Assembly: GCA_002841375.1 (NCBI GenBank)
Contig: PGZO01000012.1
Coordinates: 47,905 to 111,904 of the forward strand
Length of the DNA: 64,000 bases
Source of the DNA: Firmicutes bacterium HGW-Firmicutes-7
GTDB taxonomy: Bacteria > Bacillota > Clostridia > Lachnospirales > Vallitaleaceae
Direction: 5' to 3'
In this document: piece by piece, positions 9,312 through 18,432 of the stretch
Layout of the letters: every line of letters starts with the position of its first letter
Position numbering within the stretch: the first letter of the stretch is position 1
Position numbers and translations under genes: made by a program
Notes under the pieces: generated by a model
Seen by the model: the letters and a program-made list of their open reading frames with translations, nothing else
Database searches by the model: none
Told to the model about the DNA's origin: nothing

Positions 9312-10724
9312 ATGATTAGGTGGAGAAAACGAATCCGTCGGATGAGCTACTTGATTACTGATTTAATTTGCTTGATATTAAGCTTTATGATTACACAACA
9401 TATATATAAGCCGATTTTTGACAGACGTATTACACTATCATCACTTGAACAGACGGGACTAATTTTATTATTAACTGTAGTATTTATTAGTGTATTTATT
9501 GCCACTTCTCTATATGAAATAATAATGGAGGAAGACTCCGTTTTTTCTATTCGAGTTTTAAGTAGAGTGGTTATTTCTTATGTAATCGCAGTGCTTATTA
9601 TGAGTGCAATTATGTTTTTAATGAAGATTAGCTTATCTAGACTGTTTTTTGGTTTACTAGTAATTGATTATTTTATCACCGCACTTATTGGAAAGCATAT
9701 GGTTAAGGAATTTCAATGTAGTGATCTAAATGGTACGAGTCATTGTAAAAATATTCTTGTAATAGGACAGTCACTTAAAGGAAAGGCGTATATTGAACAA
9801 ATTAAGAAATATGGATATCTGAACTTGAATATTATAGGCTATGTTCATATAAAAGAGCCAAATAACTATATGGGTATACAACATCTTGGCGGAATTGAAG
9901 ATCTTGAAGAAATTACTAAATTATATGTTATTGATGAAATAGCTGTTGCAAAACCGCTAACATATGATGAACGTTTAGCAGACATTATAAATAGGTGCCA
10001 AGAAATGGGTATTACAATTACGATGATTCTTGAAACAAACAATTATGATACAACAAAAGCTCAAGTCGCGATGGTAGGTAATATACCTGTACTAAAGTTT
10101 CATACAGTAAGCTTGAATGAAAATCAAATTTTAGGAAAACGCATTATTGACGTATATGGGGCTATGTTTGGTATGGTATTTTTTATAATAGCCTATATTG
10201 TTATAGGGCCATTAATTAAGCTTGAAACGCCAGGACCAGTTATTTTTAAACAGAAGAGGGTTGGTAAAAATGGCCGTGTATTTGAAATACTGAAGTTTAG
10301 GTCAATGGGCGTAAATGCTGAAACTCAAAAGGAAGCTTTGCTTGTTTCTAATGAAATGTCTGGGTATATGTTTAAGATGACAAACGATCCAAGAATAACG
10401 AATACAGGTAAGTTTATAAGGAAAACAAGTATTGACGAGTTGCCACAATTTTGGAATGTTTTAAAGGGAGATATGAGTCTGGTAGGAACAAGACCACCAA
10501 CAATTGATGAAGTGAAACAATATGAAGCGCATCATCATAGAAGGATTTCTATTACGCCAGGTATAACAGGAAATTGGCAGGTAAGTGGACGTTCGGATAT
10601 TGAAGATTTTGAACAAGTAGTTAGTTTAGACACGGACTATATTTCAAATTGGACAATATGGACGGATATAAAAATTTTACTTAAGACAGTTTTTGTTGTC
10701 TTTGCAGGGAAAGGATCTAAGTAA
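9312..10724 (+). CDS. Undecaprenyl-phosphate sugar phosphotransferase (WbaP/PglC-type initiating transferase)
   Basis: A 470-residue polyprenyl glycosylphosphotransferase. Residues 1-130 hold about four membrane segments; about 140-270 is a soluble CoA-binding-like middle domain; a re-entrant hydrophobic segment at about 280-300 precedes the catalytic C-terminal domain with PGPVIFKQKRVGKNG, LKFRSM, KTSIDELPQFWNVLKGDMSL and VGTRPP. It loads the first sugar-1-phosphate onto undecaprenyl phosphate. GAGGTGAT precedes the ATG. It is the last gene of the glycan cluster and is followed by a terminator. The sugar specificity (galactose, glucose or other) cannot be told. Confidence 0.93.
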   Translation: MIRWRKRIRRMSYLITDLICLILSFMITQHIYKPIFDRRITLSSLEQTGLILLLTVVFISVFIATSLYEIIMEEDSVFSIRVLSRVVISYVIAVLIMSAIMFLMKISLSRLFFGLLVIDYFITALIGKHMVKEFQCSDLNGTSHCKNILVIGQSLKGKAYIEQIKKYGYLNLNIIGYVHIKEPNNYMGIQHLGGIEDLEEITKLYVIDEIAVAKPLTYDERLADIINRCQEMGITITMILETNNYDTTKAQVAMVGNIPVLKFHTVSLNENQILGKRIIDVYGAMFGMVFFIIAYIVIGPLIKLETPGPVIFKQKRVGKNGRVFEILKFRSMGVNAETQKEALLVSNEMSGYMFKMTNDPRITNTGKFIRKTSIDELPQFWNVLKGDMSLVGTRPPTIDEVKQYEAHHHRRISITPGITGNWQVSGRSDIEDFEQVVSLDTDYISNWTIWTDIKILLKTVFVVFAGKGSK

Positions 10725-10767
10725 TTTAATCAAATGAATGTAGGTTTTGTATCATTGACTATTGGAA

Positions 10768-10813
10768 GAGACTAGAGCTTCTCAAAATTATTGAGGCACT
10801 TGGTCTTTTTTTT
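10768..10813 (+). terminator. Intrinsic terminator after the polysaccharide cluster
   Basis: An imperfect stem (AGAC...CTCAA at 10768-10785 pairing with TTGAG...GTCT at 10791-10805) is followed by a run of T at 10806-10812. It closes the polysaccharide operon. Confidence 0.65.
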
Positions 10814-10843
10814 GGTGAAAATTAACCGAATTTCAGAGAATTC

Positions 10844-10872
10844 TTGATATTTCATGTTAAAAATGTTACGAT
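10844..10872 (+). promoter_or_regulatory. SigA-type promoter for the diguanylate cyclase gene
   Basis: TTGATA at 10844-10849, a 17-base spacer and TACGAT at 10867-10872, placed just after the terminator and 28 bases before the start codon. Confidence 0.55.
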
Positions 10873-10899
10873 TAGTCAAACTAGCGAGAGGAGAATGCT

Positions 10900-12528
10900 A
10901 TGGATTCCGTTGGATATGAAAAGGCAGGAAGAGTTACACTGATTGGATTTGTTATATTTTCATTGATTGTAATTTGGCTCGTTAATGTTTATTTGATTGG
11001 AGAAAGTGAGTACATTCAAAGAGAAACGAATATGCAAATGAGTAAGGAAATCTTACTTGATACGAATGAAACAGACAAGGTATTAATAAGCATGCAGCAA
11101 AATTTGTTGATACAAAAAGAATGGCTCAAAAATATTCTTCTTTCTAAAACAACTAGTTCTAAGGAGCTACTGCCTCAAACTATATACTTGGAAAATGATA
11201 ATGTTTCAATAATTAATGAAAGTACAATAGCTGATATTACTGAGGTAGGGAATGTAATAATCTATGGGAATCAATCACAATACACCCCTCAGCTTATTAA
11301 CGAATTAAACCAGTTAGATGGATACTTCAAACTTGAAAAAATTCTAAATAGCAATATGAGTTTCGAAATGAATAGTATTTATTATTCTAAGAATAAATAT
11401 GTTACATATTATCCGTATGTTGAAATTGGAGAAAGAGTAGTTGATTATAATCAAATTTTTTCTAATATTGATGGATTAATTGAAAAGATAAATAACTTAG
11501 ATCCAGATGATACGACCGTCGATCCTGAACAGGGATGGGATAGGGTAGCAATTAATGAGGGCGAGTCGAAGAAACTAACACTGTCAACGACATTACCAGT
11601 TATAGTTGACGGGGAAATTGGCGGGATATTAACTGGAACAATTGATGGTACAATTTTTAACGAAATATTTAAAAAAGAAAAAAATATTGCAGATATTTAT
11701 GTCGCAGATGCAAACAATACAATATTGTATACCAATAATAAAGACTATGATGTGCTTAGTAATATTTCAGATGTATTTCAGCAACAATATGGAGTCAAGT
11801 ATTTTCAAAATAAATTCCCTACACCTATAGAGATTAGGGAAGAAGAAGGATATACGCTTTACATTACTAGGCTAAGTAAGGAAAATTGGTATGTGATATA
11901 TGTGGTAGATAAAGGCAATACATTAAGTGAAATGAAAATAGTAAGCTTAAATATGATGATGATGATTATACTTATTGGAGTCGTTTATTATTCTCTGCAC
12001 TTTTCAAACCTTAAGATGGCCAGATTAGAATCATTTATTAAAAATTCTAAGCATGATAGTATGACAGACTTATTGAATCATAAAAATATTGTGGAAGCAT
12101 TAAAAAAATATATGAAGTATGATCGAATAAGGCAGATATCCGTTATGATGCTTGATCTAGATGATTTTAAAAAAGTAAATGATACTTTTGGACATGCTAT
12201 AGGTGATGAAGTTCTTAGAACCTGTGCAAATACAATGAAAGATTTATTAGATGATAAAAGTTCAGTTTGTGGTCGTTATGGTGGAGAAGAATTCATGATC
12301 ATTGTGACTAGATCATCTGAGCAAGAAACTTTAGAACTAGCCGAACGTATTCGTGTTGGTATTAACGAAGCAATCTATGATAAAATGGGTATTAGTGTTA
12401 CAGCCAGCATTGGCATGTACCATGTAATTAAGCCAATTGTATTATCAACGGCTGAAATCATTAATGAAGCAGATAAGAACTTGTATGTAGCTAAGGATTT
12501 AGGTAAGAACCAAGTACATAAAGAATAA
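10900..12528 (+). CDS. Membrane-bound diguanylate cyclase with extracellular Cache-like sensor
   Basis: A 542-residue protein. One membrane helix (about residues 12-33), a long extracellular region (about 35-345) of the size of a double Cache domain, a second helix (about 347-368), then a cytoplasmic GGDEF domain. The active-site motif GGEEF is at 461-465 and MLDLDDFKKVNDTFGHAIGD contains the metal-binding Asp, so it should make c-di-GMP. The place where an RxxD inhibitory site would sit reads DDKS, so product inhibition is not expected. AGAGGAGA precedes the ATG. It is monocistronic, with its own promoter, next to the glycan cluster; a role in controlling surface polysaccharide is plausible but not shown. 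Confidence 0.9.
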   Translation: MDSVGYEKAGRVTLIGFVIFSLIVIWLVNVYLIGESEYIQRETNMQMSKEILLDTNETDKVLISMQQNLLIQKEWLKNILLSKTTSSKELLPQTIYLENDNVSIINESTIADITEVGNVIIYGNQSQYTPQLINELNQLDGYFKLEKILNSNMSFEMNSIYYSKNKYVTYYPYVEIGERVVDYNQIFSNIDGLIEKINNLDPDDTTVDPEQGWDRVAINEGESKKLTLSTTLPVIVDGEIGGILTGTIDGTIFNEIFKKEKNIADIYVADANNTILYTNNKDYDVLSNISDVFQQQYGVKYFQNKFPTPIEIREEEGYTLYITRLSKENWYVIYVVDKGNTLSEMKIVSLNMMMMIILIGVVYYSLHFSNLKMARLESFIKNSKHDSMTDLLNHKNIVEALKKYMKYDRIRQISVMMLDLDDFKKVNDTFGHAIGDEVLRTCANTMKDLLDDKSSVCGRYGGEEFMIIVTRSSEQETLELAERIRVGINEAIYDKMGISVTASIGMYHVIKPIVLSTAEIINEADKNLYVAKDLGKNQVHKE

Positions 12529-12588
12529 CCTAGATTGTCATGTAGTTACATGGTAAAAAATAAATATTAGTTTTTTTAATAATTTGAA

Positions 12589-12617
12589 TTGACTATGAGC
12601 ATAATAAGTGTTATCAT
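12589..12617 (+). promoter_or_regulatory. SigA-type promoter of the cold-shock gene
   Basis: TTGACT at 12589-12594, a 17-base spacer and TATCAT at 12612-12617. The predicted 5' leader is under 50 bases, shorter than the long cold-box leaders of E. coli cspA. Confidence 0.7.
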
Positions 12618-12660
12618 AAGATGATACTAATTATTTTAATTTTGTTTGGAGGATTTTTTA

Positions 12661-12861
12661 ATGAAGACAGGTACAGTAAAGTGGTTTAAGAATGACAAAG
12701 GTTTTGGATTTATCTCAGTTGAAGGCGGAGAAGACGTATTCGTACATTTCTCAGCAATTCAAGGTGACGGCTTCAAAACATTAGAAGAAGGTCAAAAAGT
12801 AGAATTTGAAGTTGGTCAAGGCGCTAAAGGACCACAAGCTATTAACGTAACAAGAATATAG
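12661..12861 (+). CDS. Cold-shock protein (CspA/CspB family)
   Basis: A 66-residue single cold-shock domain. RNP1 (KGFGFISV) and RNP2 (VFVHFS) motifs are intact and the length is standard. These proteins bind single-stranded RNA and act as RNA chaperones. The start is the ATG at 12661, eight bases after GGAGG (12648-12652). It stands alone with its own promoter and terminator. Which csp paralogue it corresponds to cannot be told. Confidence 0.96.
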   Translation: MKTGTVKWFKNDKGFGFISVEGGEDVFVHFSAIQGDGFKTLEEGQKVEFEVGQGAKGPQAINVTRI

Positions 12862-12972
12862 TTAAAATTTAGCTGATTGTGATGTAACGACTCCTTTTGA
12901 AGGAAAAGTACATTTGTTATTATAGAAGAGTTTATCTGATCTTTGAGTGATAATGCATAATCGAAACAAACT

Positions 12973-13001
12973 AAAGCAAGAGTTAATTCTCTTGCTTTTT
13001 T
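12973..13001 (+). terminator. Intrinsic terminator after the cold-shock gene
   Basis: Perfect 10-bp stem AAAGCAAGAG (12973-12982) / CTCTTGCTTT (12989-12998), a six-base loop and a T-run. Confidence 0.85.
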
Positions 13002-13034
13002 ATTGAATTATAAACGTTTTATGGAGGCAAAGAA

Positions 13035-14501
13035 ATGCAGCAACCAAAGTCTGCTATTAAACAAATAGGCATCTTGCAAAAACTTGGATATAGTATGGGA
13101 AATTATAGTTATGGTATCGTGTCACAAATGATTGGGTTTTATATCGTCTTTTATGGTACATCTGTTTTGGGAATATCAGGTAAAATGGTTGGAATTGCTG
13201 TTGGAATCAGTGTTATTTGGGATGCTTTAACTGATCCTGTCATGGGGTATGTATCGGATCATACACATCACAATATATTTGGAAGACGACATTTATACAT
13301 TTTGATTGGATGTATTTTTATGTCACTTTTTACTTATTTACTATTTAACATCCAGCCAGATTGGGGGAATGGTACTAAAATCGTGCTGTTGATCTCATTA
13401 TTAATATTGGTGAAGACGTGTATTACAATTTATACTACACCCTATACAGCGCTCGGTGCTGAGCTGTCAACGGACTATACAGAAAGAACATCCATTCAAG
13501 GATTAAGAACAATGTTTTTTCTAACTGGTATTATTAGTGCAACAGGTATGGGTTTGGCTATTTTCTTTAATCCAACAGAGAATTATCCAAATGGACAATT
13601 GAACCCAGAATCCTATAGTAATATGGGTCTTGCTGTAGCCTTGCTGGCACTATTGTTTGGATTGACGTGTTTTTTCGCAACATTTAAAAATACTACTTTC
13701 TCCCAAAGTCCCGTTAAACAGGATGGGAAAAAGGGCATAAAACAAATCTTTCACAGTATGAAAGAGGCCCTTGAGAATAAATATTATAGAAATGTTGTAC
13801 TAGCTTATTTATTTACGAATATATCCTCGGGTATTTTTGGTACGCTTGGACTTCATGTTTATACATATACTTTTAGATTTAACAACACACAAATTGCAAC
13901 CATTCTCGGCATGCAATTTCTATTTTGTGCATTGTCGCAACCCATATGGGTGATGATTTCAAAAAAAATAGATAAGAAACCTACAGCTATATTGGGATTA
14001 AGTATAAGTATTGTTGGAAGTGTTTTATTTGGTATACTTGTATTATTTAAGAGTAATATTGCTGGGAATGTTTTTGCTATTATCCCATTTGCTGTTATTA
14101 CAGGATTTGGTATCGCTGGATTATTTTCATTGCCTTTATCAATGATTGCAGATACAATAGATGTAGAAGAATTAGAGAGCGGTAAAAGATCAGAAGGTGT
14201 ATATTATGGATTGCTCACATTAGCGTATAAGTTGTCCCAAGGATTTGTAATATTTTTACTTGGTTTTATTTTAGATATTGTTGAATTTATTCCGGATTCA
14301 CCTATACAACCTAGTAACACTGAATCAGTTTTAGGTTTAACCGTTTCTATTGGAAGTATCATAGGATTTTTGCTAGGATTATATTTTTACGCTAAGTATC
14401 GATTGAACCATAAAAAAGTGTTTGAGATACAAGAGATTATTAAAAATAGGAAGCTAGTGATCGCTCAAAAAACAGCAGAACATATTCAGGAGGAAGCTTA
14501 A
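13035..14501 (+). CDS. GPH-family sugar:cation symporter (MFS_2)
   Basis: A 488-residue transporter with about twelve membrane segments. The loop between segments 2 and 3 (DPVMGYVSDHTHHNIFGRRH) matches the glycoside-pentoside-hexuronide family motif, and a second conserved region, SMIADTIDVEELESGKRSEG, lies late in the protein as in melibiose and xyloside permeases. It would import a glycoside with a cation; the substrate is unknown and no glycosidase gene is adjacent. The ATG follows GGAGG. Its stop overlaps the next start by one base, so it is coupled to plsC, an odd pairing that may also hint at lysolipid transport, since some MFS_2 proteins carry lipids. Confidence 0.82.
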   Translation: MQQPKSAIKQIGILQKLGYSMGNYSYGIVSQMIGFYIVFYGTSVLGISGKMVGIAVGISVIWDALTDPVMGYVSDHTHHNIFGRRHLYILIGCIFMSLFTYLLFNIQPDWGNGTKIVLLISLLILVKTCITIYTTPYTALGAELSTDYTERTSIQGLRTMFFLTGIISATGMGLAIFFNPTENYPNGQLNPESYSNMGLAVALLALLFGLTCFFATFKNTTFSQSPVKQDGKKGIKQIFHSMKEALENKYYRNVVLAYLFTNISSGIFGTLGLHVYTYTFRFNNTQIATILGMQFLFCALSQPIWVMISKKIDKKPTAILGLSISIVGSVLFGILVLFKSNIAGNVFAIIPFAVITGFGIAGLFSLPLSMIADTIDVEELESGKRSEGVYYGLLTLAYKLSQGFVIFLLGFILDIVEFIPDSPIQPSNTESVLGLTVSIGSIIGFLLGLYFYAKYRLNHKKVFEIQEIIKNRKLVIAQKTAEHIQEEA

Positions 14502-15205
14502 TGAGAACAGTTTTTTTTATGATTTATCTTGGAATATACATGGCAGTTAGCTTGGTTTTTTCAATTAAGTACAAGTATCTAGGGGCTAAAGGGAAAAAAA
14601 TAGAGCAAGATGCTTATTTAGATAAAGTATCTGTTAGATGGGGTAGAGATATGGTTAAGGTCATGGGATGTGATGTTGAGGTTATCGGTCTTGATCATAT
14701 ACCTGACGAAAACGTATTATATGTATCAAACCATGGAGGTAATATTGACATTCCGCTATGTTTAGGCTATTTACCTAAACTTAAAGGGTTTGTTGCGAAG
14801 ATCGAATTAAAAAAAGCACCTATAATTAGTAGTTGGATGAAAAGATTGGGTTGCTTATTTCTTGACCGTTCAAGTATTAGACAGTCTATGGAAATGATAT
14901 TACAAGGAATTGAAATGTTGAAAAATGGACAGACTTTGCTTGTTTTTCCAGAAGGTACGAGAAGTAAAAGTAATGTTGTAGGAGAATTTAAAAAAGGAAG
15001 CTTGCAGCTTGCAGTAAAAAGTGGTGTGCCAGTTGTCCCATTAACAATCGAAAATTCATATAAAACTTTTGAGGAAAATAAACGGATATGTCCTGCTAAA
15101 ATAAAAATTACAGTACACAAACCAATATATATGGATTCTCTTTCACCAGAAGAAAAGAAAAATCTTGCAGAAATGGTTAGAAAGGTCATTATAGGAAACG
15201 AATAG
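14501..15205 (+). CDS. plsC: 1-acyl-sn-glycerol-3-phosphate acyltransferase
   Basis: A 234-residue acyltransferase that makes phosphatidic acid from lysophosphatidic acid. The HX4D catalytic motif appears as NHGGNID, the second block as FLDRSS, and the phosphate-binding block as FPEGTRSKS, followed by VPVVPLTI. One N-terminal hydrophobic segment (about residues 3-20) anchors it. The ATG overlaps the stop of the preceding transporter (TAATG) with AGGAGG upstream, so the two are translated together. Confidence 0.92.
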   Translation: MRTVFFMIYLGIYMAVSLVFSIKYKYLGAKGKKIEQDAYLDKVSVRWGRDMVKVMGCDVEVIGLDHIPDENVLYVSNHGGNIDIPLCLGYLPKLKGFVAKIELKKAPIISSWMKRLGCLFLDRSSIRQSMEMILQGIEMLKNGQTLLVFPEGTRSKSNVVGEFKKGSLQLAVKSGVPVVPLTIENSYKTFEENKRICPAKIKITVHKPIYMDSLSPEEKKNLAEMVRKVIIGNE

Positions 15206-15218
15206 TGATAAAAAGTTA

Positions 15219-15247
15219 TTGATATTTTTTTGACAATGATTTATAAT
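15219..15247 (+). promoter_or_regulatory. Strong SigA-type promoter for the aspA-hydF-hydG operon
   Basis: TTGATA at 15219-15224, a 17-base spacer and a perfect TATAAT at 15242-15247, starting 14 bases after plsC. It predicts a transcript beginning near 15254 with an untranslated leader of about 200 bases before aspA. Confidence 0.7.
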
Positions 15248-15253
15248 GGAGTA

Positions 15254-15454
15254 AATGAATAGTATTCTGAACTCAAGGGGATGCCTAAGAGCAGGAAGAG
15301 AAGATAATATAATATGTATGTTAATGACTCTTTATGCCCATTCGGTGTAAAGAGTTTTTTCTGGTTTCAGATAAATAGCAATGAAAAAGAGGAAGTTATG
15401 AAGACGAAAGAACAGACAAATGAGAGATGTTGATATGACATATGAGGTGAAGAA
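15254..15454 (+). promoter_or_regulatory. Long 5' leader of the aspA-hyd operon, possible attenuator
   Basis: The leader contains a terminator-like hairpin at 15327-15361 downstream of the operon promoter, and a possible 11-codon upstream reading frame at 15398-15433 (ATG to TGA, starting MKTKEQ) with GAGG five bases before its ATG. I do not recognise a known riboswitch class. An attenuation mechanism is an inference from the order promoter, hairpin plus T-run, gene. Confidence 0.4.
15327..15361 (+). terminator. Intrinsic terminator or attenuator in the aspA leader
   Basis: Eight-bp stem ACTCTTTA (15327-15334) / TAAAGAGT (15348-15355), a 13-base loop and six or more T. It lies 80 bases after the promoter at 15219-15247. 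It could end readthrough from plsC, act as an attenuator, or both. Confidence 0.65.
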
Positions 15455-16861
15455 ATGAGAATTGAAAAGGATCAGCTTGGCGAAATGAAGTTGCCAAAGG
15501 AAGTCTATTATGGAATACATACAGCTAGAGCTTTGGATAATTTTACTGTAAGTGGAAAAGGTGTTAGAAATAGCTTGTTATTAGCGCTAATTGAAGTTAA
15601 AAAAGCGGCCGCAATGGCAAATGTAAAAGTTGGATTGCTAAATGAGAAACTTGGAGATGCAATTGTTGATGCCTGCAATGAGCTTCTAGAAGCAGAAGGA
15701 GATAATCTATTATGGAAAAATATATTTACCGATGCTTTTCAGGGAGGGGCAGGCACTTCAACAAACATGAATATAAATGAAGTGCTAGCAAATGTGGCAA
15801 TAGAAAAGCTTTCAGGGAAACTAGGTGATTACGATTTAATTCATCCCATTAATCATGTAAATCTTTCTCAATCTACAAATGATGTTTATCCTACGGCACT
15901 TAGAATTGCAGCTGTAAGAGAAACTAGAAAGTTAAGTGATGCGTTATCAATACTTCAAGAAAGCTTGCAAGAGAAAGAGAATGCATTTAGTAGTGTTATT
16001 AAGCTTGGAAGAACGCAACTAATGGATGCGCTTCCAATCACTGTAGGCCAAGAATTTGGTGCATGGGCTAGAGCAATTTCTAGAGACCGGTGGAGAATAT
16101 ATAAAGTTGAAGAAAGATTAAGAGAAACGAATATCGGAGGCACTGCAGTAGGCACTGGACTCAATGCGTCATTAGAATATATCTATACAGTAACCGATTT
16201 AATCCAACGTAATACAGGACTAGGTTTATGTAGGAGTGACTACTTGATGGATTCTACCCAAAATATGGACGTTTTTGTTGAAGTATCAGGGCTGTTAAAG
16301 GCCTTAGCAGTAAACTTAATTAAAATTTCAAGTGATATTAGACTTCTTGGGTCAGGACCAACTGGAGGTTTTGGAGAATTGAAGCTTCCGCAGCTTCAAG
16401 CAGGATCTTCCATAATGCCGGGCAAGGTTAATCCAGTTATGTGCGAGATGATTACTCAAGTTGGACTAAGGGTTATTGGAAATGACAGTTGTATTACGGG
16501 TGCTTCAATGATGGGGCAATTGGAGCTCAATGCGTTTTCACCTTTGGTAGCTGAGGCACTTTTAGAATCGTTTGAGCTTTTATACAATGGAGTTACATTA
16601 TTTAGGGAAAAATGTATTGAAGGAATAGAAGTTGATTCAATAAAGTGCATGAAAAATTTAGAATATTCCTCTGCGCTTGCAACTGCTCTTATACATCATA
16701 TTGGTTATGACAGAGGATGCGAAATAGCTAAAAAAGCCCAATTAGAAAGTAAGACCGTAAGACAAGTCGTGTTAGAAGAAAGGATAATGAATGAAGAAGC
16801 CCTTGATAAAATACTTAACGTCTATCAAGTTACATCACCTGGAATACCTGGGAAGGAGTAA
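15455..16861 (+). CDS. aspA: Aspartate ammonia-lyase
   Basis: A 468-residue member of the fumarase/aspartase superfamily, standard length. The signature loop GSSIMPGKVNPVMCE begins at residue 317, and GGAGTSTNMNINEV and QSTNDVYPT are the other conserved blocks. It converts aspartate to fumarate and ammonium. GAGGTGA lies just before the ATG. It is four bases from hydF and appears to lead the hydrogenase-maturation operon. Ammonium supply for the dithiomethylamine bridge of the H-cluster is a possible link but is inference. A general fumarase/argininosuccinate lyase role is less likely given the aspartase-type sequence. Confidence 0.93.
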   Translation: MRIEKDQLGEMKLPKEVYYGIHTARALDNFTVSGKGVRNSLLLALIEVKKAAAMANVKVGLLNEKLGDAIVDACNELLEAEGDNLLWKNIFTDAFQGGAGTSTNMNINEVLANVAIEKLSGKLGDYDLIHPINHVNLSQSTNDVYPTALRIAAVRETRKLSDALSILQESLQEKENAFSSVIKLGRTQLMDALPITVGQEFGAWARAISRDRWRIYKVEERLRETNIGGTAVGTGLNASLEYIYTVTDLIQRNTGLGLCRSDYLMDSTQNMDVFVEVSGLLKALAVNLIKISSDIRLLGSGPTGGFGELKLPQLQAGSSIMPGKVNPVMCEMITQVGLRVIGNDSCITGASMMGQLELNAFSPLVAEALLESFELLYNGVTLFREKCIEGIEVDSIKCMKNLEYSSALATALIHHIGYDRGCEIAKKAQLESKTVRQVVLEERIMNEEALDKILNVYQVTSPGIPGKE

Positions 16862-16865
16862 GAAT

Positions 16866-18098
16866 ATGAGTTTGAACAATACACCAAGATCAAATAGAGT
16901 TCACATAGCTTTTTTTGGAAGAAGAAATGCAGGGAAATCGAGTATTATTAATTCTGTAACAAATCAGGAACTAGCTCTTGTTTCAGAAGTATTAGGAACA
17001 ACAACGGACCCGGTATATAAATCAATGGAATTATTGCCTCTTGGTCCAGTAGTTATGATTGATACAGCGGGTCTAGATGATGATGGCCAACTAGGAGAAC
17101 TTAGAGTTGCTAAAACGAGAGAGGTTATGAAAAAAACAGATATTGCAATTGTTGTAATAGATGCCACTAGAACTCAATTGGATTTAGAAATTGAATGGAT
17201 AGATGAATTAAAGAGGAAAAAAATTCCAATTCTTGGTGCTTTAAATAAAATTGATTTGCTCGAAGATGTAAATATGGTAGCAGATGCACTTGCAGATCAG
17301 TTAAAAATACCCCTTATTCCAGTTTCAGCTGTGACTAAAAAGGGTATTCATAGATTAAAGGAAAAGATGGCGTTATTAGTGCCTGAGGAGCAAGATAAGT
17401 TTTGCATTGTTGGTGATTTAATTAGACCAGGAGATTTGGTTATACTTGTTACACCAATTGACAAGGCGGCACCAAAAGGTAGACTAATTCTTCCTCAACA
17501 GCAGACGATAAGAGATATTTTAGAAAGCGATGCAATTGCAATTGTTACAAAGGAACATGAGTTACGAGATACCTTTAACAAACTGAGCCAAAAGCCCAAG
17601 TTGGTTATAACGGATTCTCAAGCCTTCTTAAAGGTGGCTGCTGATACGCCACTGGATGTAATGATGACGTCCTTTTCGATTTTATTTGCTCGGTATAAGG
17701 GTGACTTAGAGCAAATGGTTGCGGGTGTTAAGGCGATAGAAAAACTAAAGGATGGCGATAAGGTGCTAATATGCGAGGCCTGTACACATCACAAACAATC
17801 GGATGACATCGGAACTGTAAAGATTCCAAGATGGATCAGGCAAAAGACTGGTAAAAATATTCAATTTGATCATTTGTCAGGAAATGACTTTGACGAGAAC
17901 CTGGAAGGGTATCAATTAATTATTCATTGTGGTGGTTGTATGCTCAACGCTCAAGCAATGAAAGGTAGACTGAGTGAGGCGAAGAGCAAAGAAGTTAACA
18001 TAACCAACTATGGTGTTGTTATAGCGTATGTTCATGGTATTTTAGACAGAGCCTTAGAACCTTTTCCTATGGCAAAGCTAATATACAATCGTTCATAA
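16866..18098 (+). CDS. hydF: [FeFe]-hydrogenase maturation GTPase HydF
   Basis: A 410-residue scaffold protein on which the 2Fe subcluster of the hydrogenase H-cluster is assembled before transfer to HydA. The N-terminal GTPase has P-loop GRRNAGKSS (18-26), DTAG and NKID motifs. The C-terminal cluster-binding domain has C306-x-H308 and H354-C355-x-x-C358, i.e. the HydF pattern CxH, 45 residues, HCxxC. The ATG at 16866 is chosen since GGAG precedes it and the fold starts at once; longer in-frame starts lie inside aspA. Confidence 0.97.
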   Translation: MSLNNTPRSNRVHIAFFGRRNAGKSSIINSVTNQELALVSEVLGTTTDPVYKSMELLPLGPVVMIDTAGLDDDGQLGELRVAKTREVMKKTDIAIVVIDATRTQLDLEIEWIDELKRKKIPILGALNKIDLLEDVNMVADALADQLKIPLIPVSAVTKKGIHRLKEKMALLVPEEQDKFCIVGDLIRPGDLVILVTPIDKAAPKGRLILPQQQTIRDILESDAIAIVTKEHELRDTFNKLSQKPKLVITDSQAFLKVAADTPLDVMMTSFSILFARYKGDLEQMVAGVKAIEKLKDGDKVLICEACTHHKQSDDIGTVKIPRWIRQKTGKNIQFDHLSGNDFDENLEGYQLIIHCGGCMLNAQAMKGRLSEAKSKEVNITNYGVVIAYVHGILDRALEPFPMAKLIYNRS

Positions 18099-18142
18099 CG
18101 TGAGAAAGTTTACTATATGGTTGCTTATAAAGGGGGGAGTTT

Positions 18143-18394
18143 ATGGAAACAAGAATTGGTGTTATAGGTATAGTTGTTGAAAAGCTTGAAGAAACTATAC
18201 AGATTAATGAGGTTTTACATCAGCATGCAGATATTATTGTTGGAAGAATGGGTATGCCGTACAAACAAAAGGGTATTAGTGTTATATCATTAATAATAGA
18301 TGGCAGTACAGATGAAATTGGAAGCCTGACAGGTAAACTTGGCAATATTGAAGGCGTTAATGTTAAAAGTGCGCTATCAAAGAAAGCATACTAA
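18143..18394 (+). CDS. TM1266-family protein, putative iron-only hydrogenase system regulator
   Basis: An 83-residue ACT-like protein (short beta-alpha-beta pattern, starting METRIGVIGIVVE, with a central SVISLIIDG strand). It matches the small TM1266 type found between hyd maturation genes in Thermotoga and clostridia, where it is annotated as a putative hydrogenase-system regulator. The ribosome site is strong (AGGGGGGAG before the ATG). Its position between hydF and hydG supports the call. It has no DNA-binding domain, so any regulatory role would be through ligand or protein contacts. Confidence 0.88.
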   Translation: METRIGVIGIVVEKLEETIQINEVLHQHADIIVGRMGMPYKQKGISVISLIIDGSTDEIGSLTGKLGNIEGVNVKSALSKKAY

Positions 18395-18432
18395 TAATCA
18401 TCATTTATATGTCCTTAGGAGGAATACATCAT

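Noticed and set aside
14767..15189. 140-codon open frame on the minus strand
   Set aside because: It lies wholly antisense to plsC, whose motifs are intact; no ribosome site or recognisable product.
15254..15360. Known riboswitch (fluoride, c-di-GMP, TPP, ZTP, THF) in the aspA leader
   Set aside because: The consensus cores of these classes could not be matched by eye, so no class is assigned.
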